Assembly (NCBI RefSeq): GCF_000143985.1
Contig: NC_014364.1
Span: 3,286,001 to 3,350,000, forward strand
Direction: 5' to 3'
Source: Sediminispirochaeta smaragdinae DSM 11293
GTDB taxonomy: Bacteria; Spirochaetota; Spirochaetia; DSM-16054; Sediminispirochaetaceae
DNA length: 64,000 nucleotides
Part shown: piece after piece, positions 25,238-33,901 of the stretch
Layout of the letters: each line of letters starts with the position of its first letter
How positions within the stretch are numbered: the first letter of the stretch is position 1
The notes under the pieces: generated by a model
Databases searched by the model: none
Seen by the model: only the letters and a program-made list of their open reading frames with translations
What the model was told of the DNA's origin: nothing
Made by a program: the position numbers and the translations under genes

Positions 25238-26126
25238 CGATATATTCCCAGAAGGCCTCGGACGCGGCGTTATGGAAGCTATTTCGCAGGCGGGTCAGAC
25301 AGATGGTTCTTTCCGCGGTAGGAATAATATCGCGAACAACAAGATCCTCCGATGTAATGTGGGAGGTAAATTTTTTCATAAGCAGGGCGATACCCATTTT
25401 GTTCTGGACGAATTCAAAAACATTTCCAATTCTGGTGCCCTGAAAATACACATTAGGAGTAAAACCCGCTTCCTCGCAAAGTCTGACGCAGTAAGAATAC
25501 GTAGTGGTCCGGTTGCTCAAAAAACACAGCGGTTCGGTACGCAGCTGCTGCAGATCTATCTGCTTCTGCTCAGCCAGCGGACAACTGCGGTTCACTACGG
25601 CGACCAGATGATCCATGGTAAAGGCGATCTTTTCAAATCGCTTTGTTTTGAGAAAAAGCGAATCGCAGAAAACAAGATCAAACTCGCCGGAACTAAGACT
25701 GTTACTCAGCAGCTTATCTTCGTTATATTTAAACTCGTTCATCTTTATCGTGAAATTGGGAAATTGGGTTCTGAAAGCGGCCACCGCCTCAACGATACCG
25801 TAAAACTCCATGGTGATCAGGCAGCCCAAATTGAAATCCATCTGCTCCTGGTCAATGAACTGGCACAATTCCTTGTTCATCTGTAAAAAGCAATCGTTGA
25901 ATTTTTTCGCATAGGGAAGAAAAAACTGACCGCCAGTTGAAAGCCTGGTTGTTTTATTGTTACGGATAAAAAGCTGTATACCCAGTGTTTTTTCCAGAGC
26001 CTGTATATGTTTCGAAAGCGCCGACTGGGTAATGTACAGTTCGTCGGCCGCGGCAGAAAAATTTTTACACTCGACTAACTTTAAAAAGTCGTTGATATGG
26101 AAGAAGTTCAAATCCCAGCTTTTCAT
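25215..26126 (-). CDS. LysR-family transcriptional regulator
   Basis: The 303-residue protein has an N-terminal winged helix-turn-helix (NFSAAADELYITQSALSKHI, about residues 22-41) and the LysR linker and effector domain (GCLITMEFYGIVEAVAAF, LVFCDSLFLKTKRFEK, MDHLVAVVNRSCPLAEQ). It is a DNA-binding protein that responds to a small co-inducer. It is transcribed in the same direction as the catabolic operon and ends 172 bases before it, so it most likely controls that operon. It does not have the usual divergent arrangement. Confidence 0.9.
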   Translation of the reverse strand: MKSWDLNFFHINDFLKLVECKNFSAAADELYITQSALSKHIQALEKTLGIQLFIRNNKTTRLSTGGQFFLPYAKKFNDCFLQMNKELCQFIDQEQMDFNLGCLITMEFYGIVEAVAAFRTQFPNFTIKMNEFKYNEDKLLSNSLSSGEFDLVFCDSLFLKTKRFEKIAFTMDHLVAVVNRSCPLAEQKQIDLQQLRTEPLCFLSNRTTTYSYCVRLCEEAGFTPNVYFQGTRIGNVFEFVQNKMGIALLMKKFTSHITSEDLVVRDIIPTAERTICLTRLRNSFHNAASEAFWEYIDSYSKSE

Positions 26127-26270
26127 ATTTTAGCCTTTTTTAGTCTTTCCCGCTTTGGCAAATTTGTCAAGAAAAAGGAGTTGAGCCATTATTTCTGTGA
26201 GGCATTGGGGCGATCACACTGTATAATAAGCACAATCGTACCGTGGCGCTTCAAAACTGAAAGGTGGCTG

Positions 26271-26292
26271 TAGTGTTCCGAATCCTGGTGAT
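26271..26292 (+). repeat. solitary insertion-sequence end
   Basis: This 22-base stretch differs at two positions from the terminal inverted repeat of the intact insertion sequence at 55084-56313. It starts TAGTGTTCCGAATCC and ends TGGTGAT. No matching inverse copy is found nearby. It lies between the divergent lysR and hflX genes, 73 bases before hflX. It is most simply a relic of an old insertion. Confidence 0.7.
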
Positions 26293-26364
26293 CGATAGCG
26301 TGATGAAAGACTCAAGCCGGCCGTAATGGACATGCGAAGCCTCCCGGGTGTACCATAATCGGTA

Positions 26365-27654
26365 ATGATCGAAACCTACCAGCGTGAAACAGAAGATTCA
26401 CTTCCGCGGGAAAGGCGGGCATTTCTTGTTGAACTGCGCAGAGCGGAAGAGAGTGAGAGGAGTTGCGAGGCTCATCTCGCAGAACTCAAAGGGCTTGTGG
26501 GAACCCTTGGACTGACGATTGCCGGCACAACTGTGGCTCCACTTAGGTCTCCCTCCCCCGCCCTATTACTGGGAAGCGGGAAGAGTGAGGAGATAGCCGA
26601 CAGTGCCGACGAGCTCGATGCGGGGGTTATCATTATCGACGACGACCTAACGCCGAGGCAGCAGCGTAACTGGGAACGGCTTTCAGGCTGTGTCGTGATC
26701 GACCGTCAGGAAGTTATCCTGGAGATCTTTGCAGACAGGGCTGCGACGCGCGAGGCCAGCCTGCAGGTTGCCCTTGCCCGCATGGAATATAGCCTTCCCC
26801 GACTTACCAGGGCATGGACCCACCTGTCCAGGCAGCGAGGAGGATCCCGCGGGACAAGGGGAGAGGGAGAAACACAGCTCGAAAGCGACCGGCGTATTGT
26901 CCTTGCCAAGGTTGCAAAACTCAAGAAAGAGCTGGAAGGGGTACGCAGACAGCGTGCCACCGCCAGAAAGCAGAGAAGATCGGTGCCTCTGCCCACGGTA
27001 GCTCTGGTCGGCTATACAAATGCCGGGAAATCAAGCCTTCTCAACGCCTTGGCAGGATCGGCGGTCAATGCGGAGGACAAGCTTTTTGCTACCCTTGATC
27101 CCACGACCAGACGGCTTGAACTTTCCGGAGGAAGAAGCGTTCTGCTTACCGATACCGTCGGTTTTATCCGCAAGCTTCCCCATGCCTTGGTCGACGCCTT
27201 TCGTGCTACCCTGGAAGAAACCCTTCTGGCGGACCTTTTGATACATGTTATCGATGCCTCAGATCCGGAAGCCGTAGAGCATTACCGTACAACCAGGCAG
27301 GTCCTCTCTGAAATCGGAGCGGAAGATACGGAGCAGATCATCGTCCTCAACAAGGCGGACCTCCCCCACGACCCGCTTCTCCTTGCCCCATTACGGGAAG
27401 CCGATCCTCAGGCCCTTTTCATCTCCACAAAGAACGGATTGCATCTTGATATATTGAAAGAGCGGATTGCCGTCATGTTGGAGAAGCACACATCAGGCCA
27501 TCGGTATCGTATTCCCCTTGATCGTTACGATCTGGTCGCCCTTCTTCATCGCGAAGGCAGAATTATAACGGAAGAAGCAACCGGACAGGCGGTTTGTGTC
27601 GAAGCAATGGCGAACGAGAAGGTCGACTCCATTCTGAAAGCGTTTAGGGAATAA
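26365..27654 (+). CDS. hflX: ribosome-associated GTPase HflX
   Basis: A 429-residue GTPase that splits or rescues stalled ribosomes, often under stress. The N-terminal HflX domain spans ~30-190 with VIIIDDDLTPRQQRNWE and the glycine-rich GGSRGTRGEGETQLESDRR. The G domain follows, with G1 GYTNAGKSSLLNAL, G3 DTVGFIRKLP and G4 NKADLP. Residues between ~160 and 195 form the expected helical linker. There is no strong Shine-Dalgarno before ATG 26365. It is followed after 8 bases by a dipeptidase gene. Confidence 0.95.
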   Translation: MIETYQRETEDSLPRERRAFLVELRRAEESERSCEAHLAELKGLVGTLGLTIAGTTVAPLRSPSPALLLGSGKSEEIADSADELDAGVIIIDDDLTPRQQRNWERLSGCVVIDRQEVILEIFADRAATREASLQVALARMEYSLPRLTRAWTHLSRQRGGSRGTRGEGETQLESDRRIVLAKVAKLKKELEGVRRQRATARKQRRSVPLPTVALVGYTNAGKSSLLNALAGSAVNAEDKLFATLDPTTRRLELSGGRSVLLTDTVGFIRKLPHALVDAFRATLEETLLADLLIHVIDASDPEAVEHYRTTRQVLSEIGAEDTEQIIVLNKADLPHDPLLLAPLREADPQALFISTKNGLHLDILKERIAVMLEKHTSGHRYRIPLDRYDLVALLHREGRIITEEATGQAVCVEAMANEKVDSILKAFRE

Positions 27655-27662
27655 AGAAGGAA

Positions 27663-28664
27663 ATGATGAAATTTGTTGATGCTCACAGCGACTTCGGGAT
27701 TCGCTTTATCCAATCCCCCCGTGCACGGTATGGGGATGTCATGACCTCCGAGCACCTCCCTGTGCTTAAATCGGGGGGAGTTGCACTTGAGGTGATGACC
27801 GTCGGCGGTGATTTTGCCGTCGACGATCTCGATCTTGCCGATCCTGTGGACGCCTTTCGTGTTATCGAGGCCGTTCTCCGAGAGGAGGAGCATGCCGAGG
27901 CCTGGCAGGTTGTCAGGAACCGAGGTGATCTGCAGGAGATAGCAAACGGCACCGGTACGGGACTACTTCTTCATATCGAGGGAGCAGCCCTTCTCCGTAA
28001 AGACCTTGCCCTGCTCAAAACCTTTTACCGCCTCGGCGTGCGCTCCTTTGCCTTTACCCACAACCTTCGAAACGATTTCGGCGACGGCTGCCTCGAACCA
28101 TCCAACGGCGGTTTTTCGCTGGCGGGAAGAACGGTGCTGAAGGAATTGGCGAAGCTACCCATGGTTCTCGATCTGGCCCATGCCGGAGAGCGGCTTTTCG
28201 AAGAAGCGGCAGCATCGTATCCGAAACCCTTTGTGACATCGCATGCCGGAGTAAAGGGGATCACCGATCATCCGAGAAATCTCTCTGATCATCAATTGCG
28301 GCTCATACGGGATGCAGGAGGGGTTCTGGGAGTGGCCCTTGTTGCAGCATTTATTCACACACCACCGGCCGAAGCATCCATCGACTCCCTCCTCGATCAT
28401 ATCTGTTACGCGGCGGAGCGAATTGGCAGTGAACATATCGGTATAGGACCGGACTTTACCTATTTTTATCCCGAGGCTGTCGAGCGGCTGAGAGAACGGT
28501 TGGGAATGGATCCCGGGACCATCATGTTTCCCCCGCACCTTGACTCACCTGCAGGGTTCCCATTACTGGCGGAGGCCCTGTCGAACCGAGGCTTTTCCCA
28601 AAGCGAGATACAAGGCATCTGCGGAGAAAACCTTATACGGCTCTTCGGCAGCCTTCTCCAATGA
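27663..28664 (+). CDS. membrane dipeptidase (peptidase M19 family)
   Basis: The 333-residue enzyme is a metal-dependent renal-dipeptidase homologue. Zinc ligands are seen in VDAHSD at the start, in LLHIEGAALL, and in TSHAGVKGITDHPRNLSD; a late GIGPDFTYFYPE completes the site. It hydrolyses dipeptides, perhaps with D-residues. AGAAGGA lies just before the start, where two adjacent ATG codons (27663 and 27666) are possible. No signal peptide is visible, so it is probably cytoplasmic. It overlaps the next gene by four bases. Confidence 0.88.
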   Translation: MMKFVDAHSDFGIRFIQSPRARYGDVMTSEHLPVLKSGGVALEVMTVGGDFAVDDLDLADPVDAFRVIEAVLREEEHAEAWQVVRNRGDLQEIANGTGTGLLLHIEGAALLRKDLALLKTFYRLGVRSFAFTHNLRNDFGDGCLEPSNGGFSLAGRTVLKELAKLPMVLDLAHAGERLFEEAAASYPKPFVTSHAGVKGITDHPRNLSDHQLRLIRDAGGVLGVALVAAFIHTPPAEASIDSLLDHICYAAERIGSEHIGIGPDFTYFYPEAVERLRERLGMDPGTIMFPPHLDSPAGFPLLAEALSNRGFSQSEIQGICGENLIRLFGSLLQ

Positions 28665-29074
28665 ACATCCCTCCGGTAGCTGCGGCCTTTGCCGCCGACC
28701 TGATAGTCTTTATTCACCTTCTTTATGTTCTCTTTGCCGTCGGTGGTGAACTGCTGATCGTAATAGGAGCGATTGCCCGACGGCGGTGGGTCAGAAACCG
28801 ACTGTTTCGGTTTCTCCACCTCGGGGCGGTTCTTTTGGTGGCGGCTGAATCACTTTTAGACATCACCTGCCCCCTCACAGAGTGGGAATACCGGCTTAGG
28901 ATTATTGCAGGGCAGAGGGCGGAAGGAGATATCACCTTTATCGGACGCCTCATCCGATCGATTATCTTCTATGACTTTCCGTCCCTCTTTTTTACCGTGC
29001 TATATGTCGGCTTCGGTCTTCTGGTCCTCTCCACCTTTATTTTGATTCCCCCTGGACACAAAAAGTACAGATAA
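28661..29074 (+). CDS. DUF2784 family membrane protein
   Basis: A 137-residue protein with about four hydrophobic helices. The pattern of the first helix (DLIVFIHLLYVLFAVGGELLI), the second (FLHLGAVLLVAAESLLDITCPLTEWE) and the late F..YVGFGLLVL matches DUF2784, a small inner-membrane family of unknown function. ATGA overlap couples it to the dipeptidase gene. Its last 25 codons overlap, in the opposite direction, the end of the EamA transporter gene. Confidence 0.8.
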   Translation: MNIPPVAAAFAADLIVFIHLLYVLFAVGGELLIVIGAIARRRWVRNRLFRFLHLGAVLLVAAESLLDITCPLTEWEYRLRIIAGQRAEGDITFIGRLIRSIIFYDFPSLFFTVLYVGFGLLVLSTFILIPPGHKKYR

Positions 29075-29890
29075 GAGAATCATAGCCCCTCCCACCAGCT
29101 TATTCCAGGAAAGCGTCTCTCCCAGGACAAGGACACTCAAAGCAAGGGCACCAAAAACCTCAAGGTAGGAGAGATGGGCGGTTACCGAAGCGGGCAAATG
29201 TTTAAGTGCGGTGAAAAAGAGAAGGAAAGCCACCAAGCCTATCAACACGGCATAGAGAGACGCATAAGCAAGGGAGGCTCCTGTCGGAAAGGGCCAGAAA
29301 AAGAGTGCGGGTGTGAACAGAAGGGCGGGAATAAGGTTCTGATAAAAGGTTGTGGCTATCTGATCATACCGAACCGAAGCGGCCTTAAAGACAATGACCG
29401 TCAGAGAGTAGAGGGCCGAACTGATCAAGAGCATGGACATACCGATGAAATCTCGACTCTCAATTTCAAACCCACTCTGGCTGTAAACAATCCCTATCCC
29501 GGCAAAGGCAAGTAATAAAAGGAACCTATTACGAAGCGGTATGCGCTCCTTCAGAAAAAGGGCACCAAAAAGGGTCGCAAAAACCGGCCAGGAATAGAGA
29601 ATCATGATTCCATTGGAGACCGAAGTAAAGAGATAACCAGCAAACAGCAGCAGCAGTCGCACCGCATTCAGAAAAGAGCCGAGTAAAATAAGAGCACTCG
29701 GTTTTCCGAGCCTACGATGGCCGGAAAGCAGGTAAAAGATCGTAAGAGCAACCAGGGGCACAGCGGTCCGAAACCACGACATAAGAGGAGCCGGAACTGC
29801 GGCGAGCTTGATGAAAACCCCGGCGCTTGCCATCAACATGGTAGCCCCGATAATCGATAGAAGAGGAATAAACTGTGAACGTGAACTCAT
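29000..29890 (-). CDS. EamA/DMT-superfamily transporter
   Basis: A 296-residue protein with ten hydrophobic segments, in two similar halves, as in drug/metabolite transporters (RhaT/EamA). The second half starts DFIGMSMLLISSALYSLTVI. PVFATLFGALFLKERIP in the first half and YLEVFGALALSVLVLGETLSW in the second are the repeated 'P....l...lflgE' signatures. It probably exports a metabolite. The gene converges on DUF2784 with a 75-base coding overlap and overlaps the upstream barrel gene by four bases. Confidence 0.85.
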   Translation of the reverse strand: MSSRSQFIPLLSIIGATMLMASAGVFIKLAAVPAPLMSWFRTAVPLVALTIFYLLSGHRRLGKPSALILLGSFLNAVRLLLLFAGYLFTSVSNGIMILYSWPVFATLFGALFLKERIPLRNRFLLLLAFAGIGIVYSQSGFEIESRDFIGMSMLLISSALYSLTVIVFKAASVRYDQIATTFYQNLIPALLFTPALFFWPFPTGASLAYASLYAVLIGLVAFLLFFTALKHLPASVTAHLSYLEVFGALALSVLVLGETLSWNKLVGGAMILLSVLFVSRGNQNKGGEDQKTEADI

Positions 29891-30426
29891 AGACGATACC
29901 GGATACCGATTCCTGCGGCAACATAGTTGCTGGTTTCGGGAAAGAGCAAAAGGCCGGGAGCCGCTTCAACAAAAATCTCGACCGGCATATTGGAGAAGAA
30001 AAAAGCTATACCAATAGGAATACGCACGGCGATCTTAAAATCGGAAGAAAAATGGACGGCCCCGCCACCGCCCACATAAGGACGGAAAAAGGCACCGTTA
30101 TTCATCTGAAAACCGTTCAAATGATAGATGAAATCGGAATGGAGATAGAGCCCGGTATTGTGACTAAGAAACGACCAGGCGAGGGCAGCATCCCAGGCCA
30201 TAGAACCATTACCGGTCGCCTTTATGCTGAGGCCGCTTGGTTCTCCAAGGATAATGCCAGCGGAAAGTCCCGAAGCACGCTCTTTTAATTCATCAATATT
30301 GATCAAGGGCTTGGAATCCTCTTCAGGCTTTTCCTTCTGTCCCGGATCGGCATCCTGGCTAAAACCGGGCAGTGTCAGAACAAAGAGAAAGGAAACCACA
30401 ATAAGACAGGTAGAGACTCTCTTCAT
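29887..30426 (-). CDS. small outer-membrane beta-barrel protein (DUF3996-like)
   Basis: The 179-residue protein has a cleavable signal (MKRVSTCLIVVSFLFVLTLPGFS) and then a charged linker. From ~50 on it shows alternating strands ending in aromatic residues (GIILGEPSGLSIKATGNG, AALAWSF, LYLHSDFIYHL, YVGGGGAVHF, YVAAGIGIRYRL). The GEPSGLSIK strand and the terminal 'GIGIRYRL' recall Borrelia DUF3996 barrel proteins of the OmpA type. It probably forms a small barrel in the outer membrane. Two bases separate it from the gene upstream. Confidence 0.65.
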   Translation of the reverse strand: MKRVSTCLIVVSFLFVLTLPGFSQDADPGQKEKPEEDSKPLINIDELKERASGLSAGIILGEPSGLSIKATGNGSMAWDAALAWSFLSHNTGLYLHSDFIYHLNGFQMNNGAFFRPYVGGGGAVHFSSDFKIAVRIPIGIAFFFSNMPVEIFVEAAPGLLLFPETSNYVAAGIGIRYRL

Positions 30427-30428
30427 AC

Positions 30429-30725
30429 CTACTCCTCCTGTGATTCCTCATCACAGGAAAAGCCGGCAAATTCGAACAACTCGGCCTGAATCCAGACAAA
30501 ATTCCCATTTTCCGTCGGAATAAGGAAACGGGCAGACTCTACTTCGTTACTCTCTTTTGTAAAAACAGTCACCTTCTCGACCGCAAGCACGGGGTATCGT
30601 TTACTCTTATCGAAAAGTTTTGCCGTGGTGATATAGTGAGTCGACATATGGGGAAAAAAATCATCGAATGCTTTTTTCAGATCGGGTTTGATTCTAACGT
30701 AAAAATGTGTTGACTGTGTGATCAT
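30429..30725 (-). CDS. conserved small protein of unknown function
   Basis: A start at ATG 30725 was chosen because GGAGGGTA lies directly upstream; longer in-frame starts lack such a site. The 98-residue product (MITQSTHFYVRIKPDLKKAF...) is soluble, with an alternating beta pattern after residue 40 (YPVLAVEKVTVFTKES, ARFLIPTENGNFVWIQAELFEFAG) and an acidic tail. I do not recognise the family. It sits between a small Cys-rich protein and a barrel protein, all in one direction, so it may belong to the same unit as these. Confidence 0.55.
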   Translation of the reverse strand: MITQSTHFYVRIKPDLKKAFDDFFPHMSTHYITTAKLFDKSKRYPVLAVEKVTVFTKESNEVESARFLIPTENGNFVWIQAELFEFAGFSCDEESQEE

Positions 30726-30769
30726 CATTACCCTCCACGGTGCAAGTGTATCCATTCGAACGACAAGGT

Positions 30770-30991
30770 TCAAGCAGAACCGGCAATAAGCTCGTAGGCA
30801 ACCATCTTTTCATCAGGGTAAAGCCCTTCAGGAATCTTTTCTACCCCCAAGGCAACGGAAATCATATGCCTGGCACAACGAAGAGGACTTTTCCGGCAAT
30901 ACTCTTCTTTTAATTTTTCGATATCGACGGCTTTCCGTTCGATCGTGCCCAAGTAAAAGGGACACGAATCAAGATATTCACAAGTTTCCAT
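30770..30991 (-). CDS. small protein with four cysteines
   Basis: A 73-residue soluble protein with cysteines at 4, 10, 32 and 39 in the arrangement C-x5-C-PFY...YC...PLRCARHMI. The spacing suggests binding of a metal or an Fe-S cluster. The second part, SVALGVEKIPEGLYPDE, is predicted helical followed by a turn. I do not recognise a named family. It is the first gene of a minus-strand set and is divergent from copA, with about 118 bases between them. Confidence 0.55.
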   Translation of the reverse strand: METCEYLDSCPFYLGTIERKAVDIEKLKEEYCRKSPLRCARHMISVALGVEKIPEGLYPDEKMVAYELIAGSA

Positions 30992-31053
30992 AAGAACTCC
31001 ATTATATCGATAATTCGCCTAAATTTCAATGAAAAGCGGAATTTTGAGCTATA

Positions 31054-31082
31054 TTGATTTTTTACTATTTTAGTCGTATTTT
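31054..31082 (+). promoter_or_regulatory. candidate promoter for copA-copZ
   Basis: TTGATT (31054-31059) and TATTTT (31077-31082) are separated by 17 bases and lie 27 bases before the GTG of copA. No copper-regulator operator (CueR, CsoR or CopY type) could be recognised with confidence in this A+T-rich gap. Confidence 0.45.
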
Positions 31083-31108
31083 GATAGAAAAGAGTATGGG
31101 AGGATACA

Positions 31109-33283
31109 GTGGACGAAGCAGAAGAAAAAAACCATTTTTCCTTTGCCGTTGAGGGAATGACATGCGCCTCTTGCGCCAGAATTGTGGAGCGAGGCTTGAA
31201 AAAGATAGAAGGAATTGAGTATGTCTCGGTCAATCTTGCGACCGAGAAGGCCTATGTGGTCGGAAATACCTCGATCAATGAGGAGATACTGCAACGGGCC
31301 GTGGAGAAAACCGGTTATCACTATTCTGCGGATCTCCCCGCAGATGATGTACTGGAACAAAAATTCAAAGAAGCAGGGAAACGGGCCTTGATAGCAGGAG
31401 GGGTGACGATTCCCCTCATGGTTCTCATGATCCTCCACATGAGCGGTATCCATATTCCGGGATTTGCGCTTATTGAAACGGCGGCCGGCCTATACTTGAT
31501 CCTCGGACCGGGAAAAAACACCCTAAAAGGGGCATCGATCGCCCTTACCCACGGCCATGCGAACATGGATACCCTGGTCTCCATTGGGGCAGTCGCAGCG
31601 TGGCTAACCGCTCCTTTAAGTCTGACCCCTCTGAAACTTCTCTCCTTCGGCACCATCGGTGCCATGGTCATAGCTTTTCATCTTGCAGGAAGATACATTG
31701 AAGCAAAGCTGAAACGAAAAGCATCCCGTGATATCCGCGCCATTCTTGCCGGCGAGGCCCGAGCCGCCCGTGTGGAGACAGGTGATACCATCCGGGAGGT
31801 TCCCATCGAAAGTGTGCGCATTGACTCGATTCTCGTTGTCAGGGGCGGGGAAAAGGTACCGCTGGACGGAGAGATTATCGAGGGAAGCTGCGCCGTCGAT
31901 GAGTCGATGATCACCGGAGAACCGATTCCGGTAGCAAAGCAGACCGGTGAGGAGGTCATTGGGGGAACGATTCTCTCTTCAGGCTTCATCCGTGTTCGCG
32001 TCAGCAAGGTCGGTGCCGATACCTTTCTCTCGCGGATGATCAAACTCGTGGAGGATGCCCAATCCTCCACCGTTCCCCTTCAAGCCTTTGCCGACAGAAT
32101 CAGCCTCGTCTTTGTACCCGTGGTTATATCGATAGCCCTCATTGCGGCCATCGTATGGGGCCTGGCATACGACTCCATGGCACCCTTTCTGATGAAAGCC
32201 TCACAAATTCTCCCCTGGGTGCAGCCTGATATGGGAGCGGCTGCAACGGCAATTTTTGTATTTGTGGCAACGATGGTTATCGCTTGCCCCTGCGCCCTCG
32301 GCCTTGCCACTCCTATGGCCCTGGTGGCAGGAAGCGGTGCAGCAGCACGGCGGGGAATCATCCTGAAGAACGGAGAGGCCATCGGAAACGCCCGTTCCCT
32401 TTCCACTGTATTGCTCGATAAGACGGGAACCCTTACCCAGGGAAGCCCTTCGGTCGACTCGACAAATCTGAGCGACACCGCTCTCGCGGCGGTAGCGTCC
32501 ATTGAATCGGCCTCTGTCCATCCGCTGGCAAGGGCAGTGGTGAACTATGCCGAAGAGAAAAAGCTGCCTTTGCCCTCAGCATCGGAGATTTCCGAAGAAA
32601 CCGGCCGAGGCATATCGGGAAGCTGTAACGGCAGCTTGTACCACATCGGCCGTCCAGAGGACGATTCTCGTTACAAGGAGCTAACCCAGACCGGGGCAAC
32701 GGTCATCGAGGTAGGTGGTGACGAGGGTATCCTCGGCTGGATAGCCATTCGCGACCCCTTAAAGTCCGATGCTCCGGCAATGATCGCACGACTGAAAGAA
32801 CTGGGGATCACCCCGGTCATGCTTACCGGGGACCAAAAGCACACGGCCCTTGCCGTAGCCTCGGAATTAGGCATTGATGAGGTACGGGCAAGGGTAAAGC
32901 CGGAAGAAAAGGCGGCTATTGTTCGCGAATATCAGGGGAAGGGAGAGATCGTGGCAATGGTCGGCGACGGCATCAACGATGCGGCCAGCCTTAAAACCGC
33001 GGATATCGGCATCGCCATCGGAAGCGGCACCGATTTAAGTATCGAGAGCGCCGACCTGGTCCTCGTCAGTGACAGGCTCGATCGTATAGCCGATGCCATA
33101 ATCATCAGCAGGAAAACGGTCAGAACCATCAGACAAAACCTCTTTTGGGCTTTTTTCTACAATCTCATAGCCCTGCCTGCAGCAGCGGCAGGGCTCCTGC
33201 ACCCGGCCATTGCGGAAGCCGCCATGAGTTTCAGCTCTATTAATGTGATTCTAAATTCATTACGAATAAGGAGAAGTGTATGA
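31109..33283 (+). CDS. copA: copper-exporting P1B-type ATPase CopA
   Basis: A 724-residue Cu(I) pump with GTG start and GGGAGG just upstream. The N-terminal HMA domain has GMTCASC (Cys19, Cys22). The membrane part carries the CPC motif in VIACPCALGLATPMAL, typical of Cu+/Ag+ pumps. The actuator shows DESMITGEP, the P domain DKTGTLTQG with the phosphorylated Asp, the HP pair in ESASVHPLARA, and the hinge MVGDGINDAA. The last helices contain YN and MSFSSINVILNSLR, the other copper-site residues of P1B-1 pumps. It exports copper to the periplasm. The downstream copZ overlaps its stop. Confidence 0.96.
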   Translation: MDEAEEKNHFSFAVEGMTCASCARIVERGLKKIEGIEYVSVNLATEKAYVVGNTSINEEILQRAVEKTGYHYSADLPADDVLEQKFKEAGKRALIAGGVTIPLMVLMILHMSGIHIPGFALIETAAGLYLILGPGKNTLKGASIALTHGHANMDTLVSIGAVAAWLTAPLSLTPLKLLSFGTIGAMVIAFHLAGRYIEAKLKRKASRDIRAILAGEARAARVETGDTIREVPIESVRIDSILVVRGGEKVPLDGEIIEGSCAVDESMITGEPIPVAKQTGEEVIGGTILSSGFIRVRVSKVGADTFLSRMIKLVEDAQSSTVPLQAFADRISLVFVPVVISIALIAAIVWGLAYDSMAPFLMKASQILPWVQPDMGAAATAIFVFVATMVIACPCALGLATPMALVAGSGAAARRGIILKNGEAIGNARSLSTVLLDKTGTLTQGSPSVDSTNLSDTALAAVASIESASVHPLARAVVNYAEEKKLPLPSASEISEETGRGISGSCNGSLYHIGRPEDDSRYKELTQTGATVIEVGGDEGILGWIAIRDPLKSDAPAMIARLKELGITPVMLTGDQKHTALAVASELGIDEVRARVKPEEKAAIVREYQGKGEIVAMVGDGINDAASLKTADIGIAIGSGTDLSIESADLVLVSDRLDRIADAIIISRKTVRTIRQNLFWAFFYNLIALPAAAAGLLHPAIAEAAMSFSSINVILNSLRIRRSV

Positions 33284-33483
33284 AATACATTTTTGATGTG
33301 CCCGATGTTTCCTGCGGACACTGCAAGATGCGAATCGAATCGGCTCTCGGTAAAGAGTCCGAGGTAACATCCTGCAACGTCGATATTGAGGCGAAAACGG
33401 CAGAGGTTGAATCGTCCCTCGATGCCGACCAGCTGATCCACTTGATCGACGAAGCAGGCTACGATGCAACGCTCAAGGCCTGA
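33280..33483 (+). CDS. copZ: copper chaperone CopZ-like HMA protein
   Basis: A 67-residue heavy-metal-associated domain that would carry Cu(I) to CopA. The metal site is CGHC (Cys12, Cys15) in PDVSCGHCKMRIESAL, and the beta-alpha-beta-beta-alpha-beta pattern of the fold is clear, ending in LIDEAGYDATL. The start overlaps the end of copA by four bases, so the two are made together. The Cys-Gly-His-Cys sequence is an accepted variant of the usual MxCxxC site, with Val-Ser before the first cysteine instead of Met-x. Confidence 0.92.
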   Translation: MKYIFDVPDVSCGHCKMRIESALGKESEVTSCNVDIEAKTAEVESSLDADQLIHLIDEAGYDATLKA

Positions 33484-33490
33484 CGGCGGC

Positions 33491-33901
33491 CTACCCTTTC
33501 CCCTTTGAAAAGTTTGGAAAGAATTTTTCCAAAAGGGATAGGAGCTGACGTTCCGAAAAAGGTTTGGCCAGGCAATCGCTCATTCCCACGGCCTTGCATG
33601 CCTTAATATCTTCTGCATATGCGTGAGCGGTGAGGGCTATCACGGGAACAGGGATTGCTCCCTGTTTTTTTTCGTGCGCTCTGATGAGTTGCGTCGCCTC
33701 CATGCCGTTCATCTCAGGCATGTTTACATCCATCAGAATAAGATCAAACTCCCGCTGTGTGGCTAGGTGAACGGCTTCGAGGCCATTATCTGCCTCTGCA
33801 GTAGAAAAACCGCGTTTACCGAGTACTGTGGCAATATAGAGGCGGCTAATTCCATCATCTTCTGCTATTAATATGTGCGGTACCCTGTCGCTCTCGTTCA
33901 T
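33491..33901 (-). CDS. stand-alone response-regulator receiver domain
   Basis: The 136-residue protein is a single CheY-like receiver with no output domain. The phosphoacceptor is Asp58 in LILMDVNMPEMNG. The acidic pair Asp15/Asp16, Thr91 and Lys113 (LAKPF) complete the active site. The sequence is like receivers attached to hybrid histidine kinases (ILIAEDDGISRLYI, the 'E.N..N' variant) rather than CheY proper. It would pass a phosphoryl signal or bind a partner protein. The first codon overlaps the end of the metallopeptidase-like gene by four bases. Confidence 0.93.
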   Translation of the reverse strand: MNESDRVPHILIAEDDGISRLYIATVLGKRGFSTAEADNGLEAVHLATQREFDLILMDVNMPEMNGMEATQLIRAHEKKQGAIPVPVIALTAHAYAEDIKACKAVGMSDCLAKPFSERQLLSLLEKFFPNFSKGKG

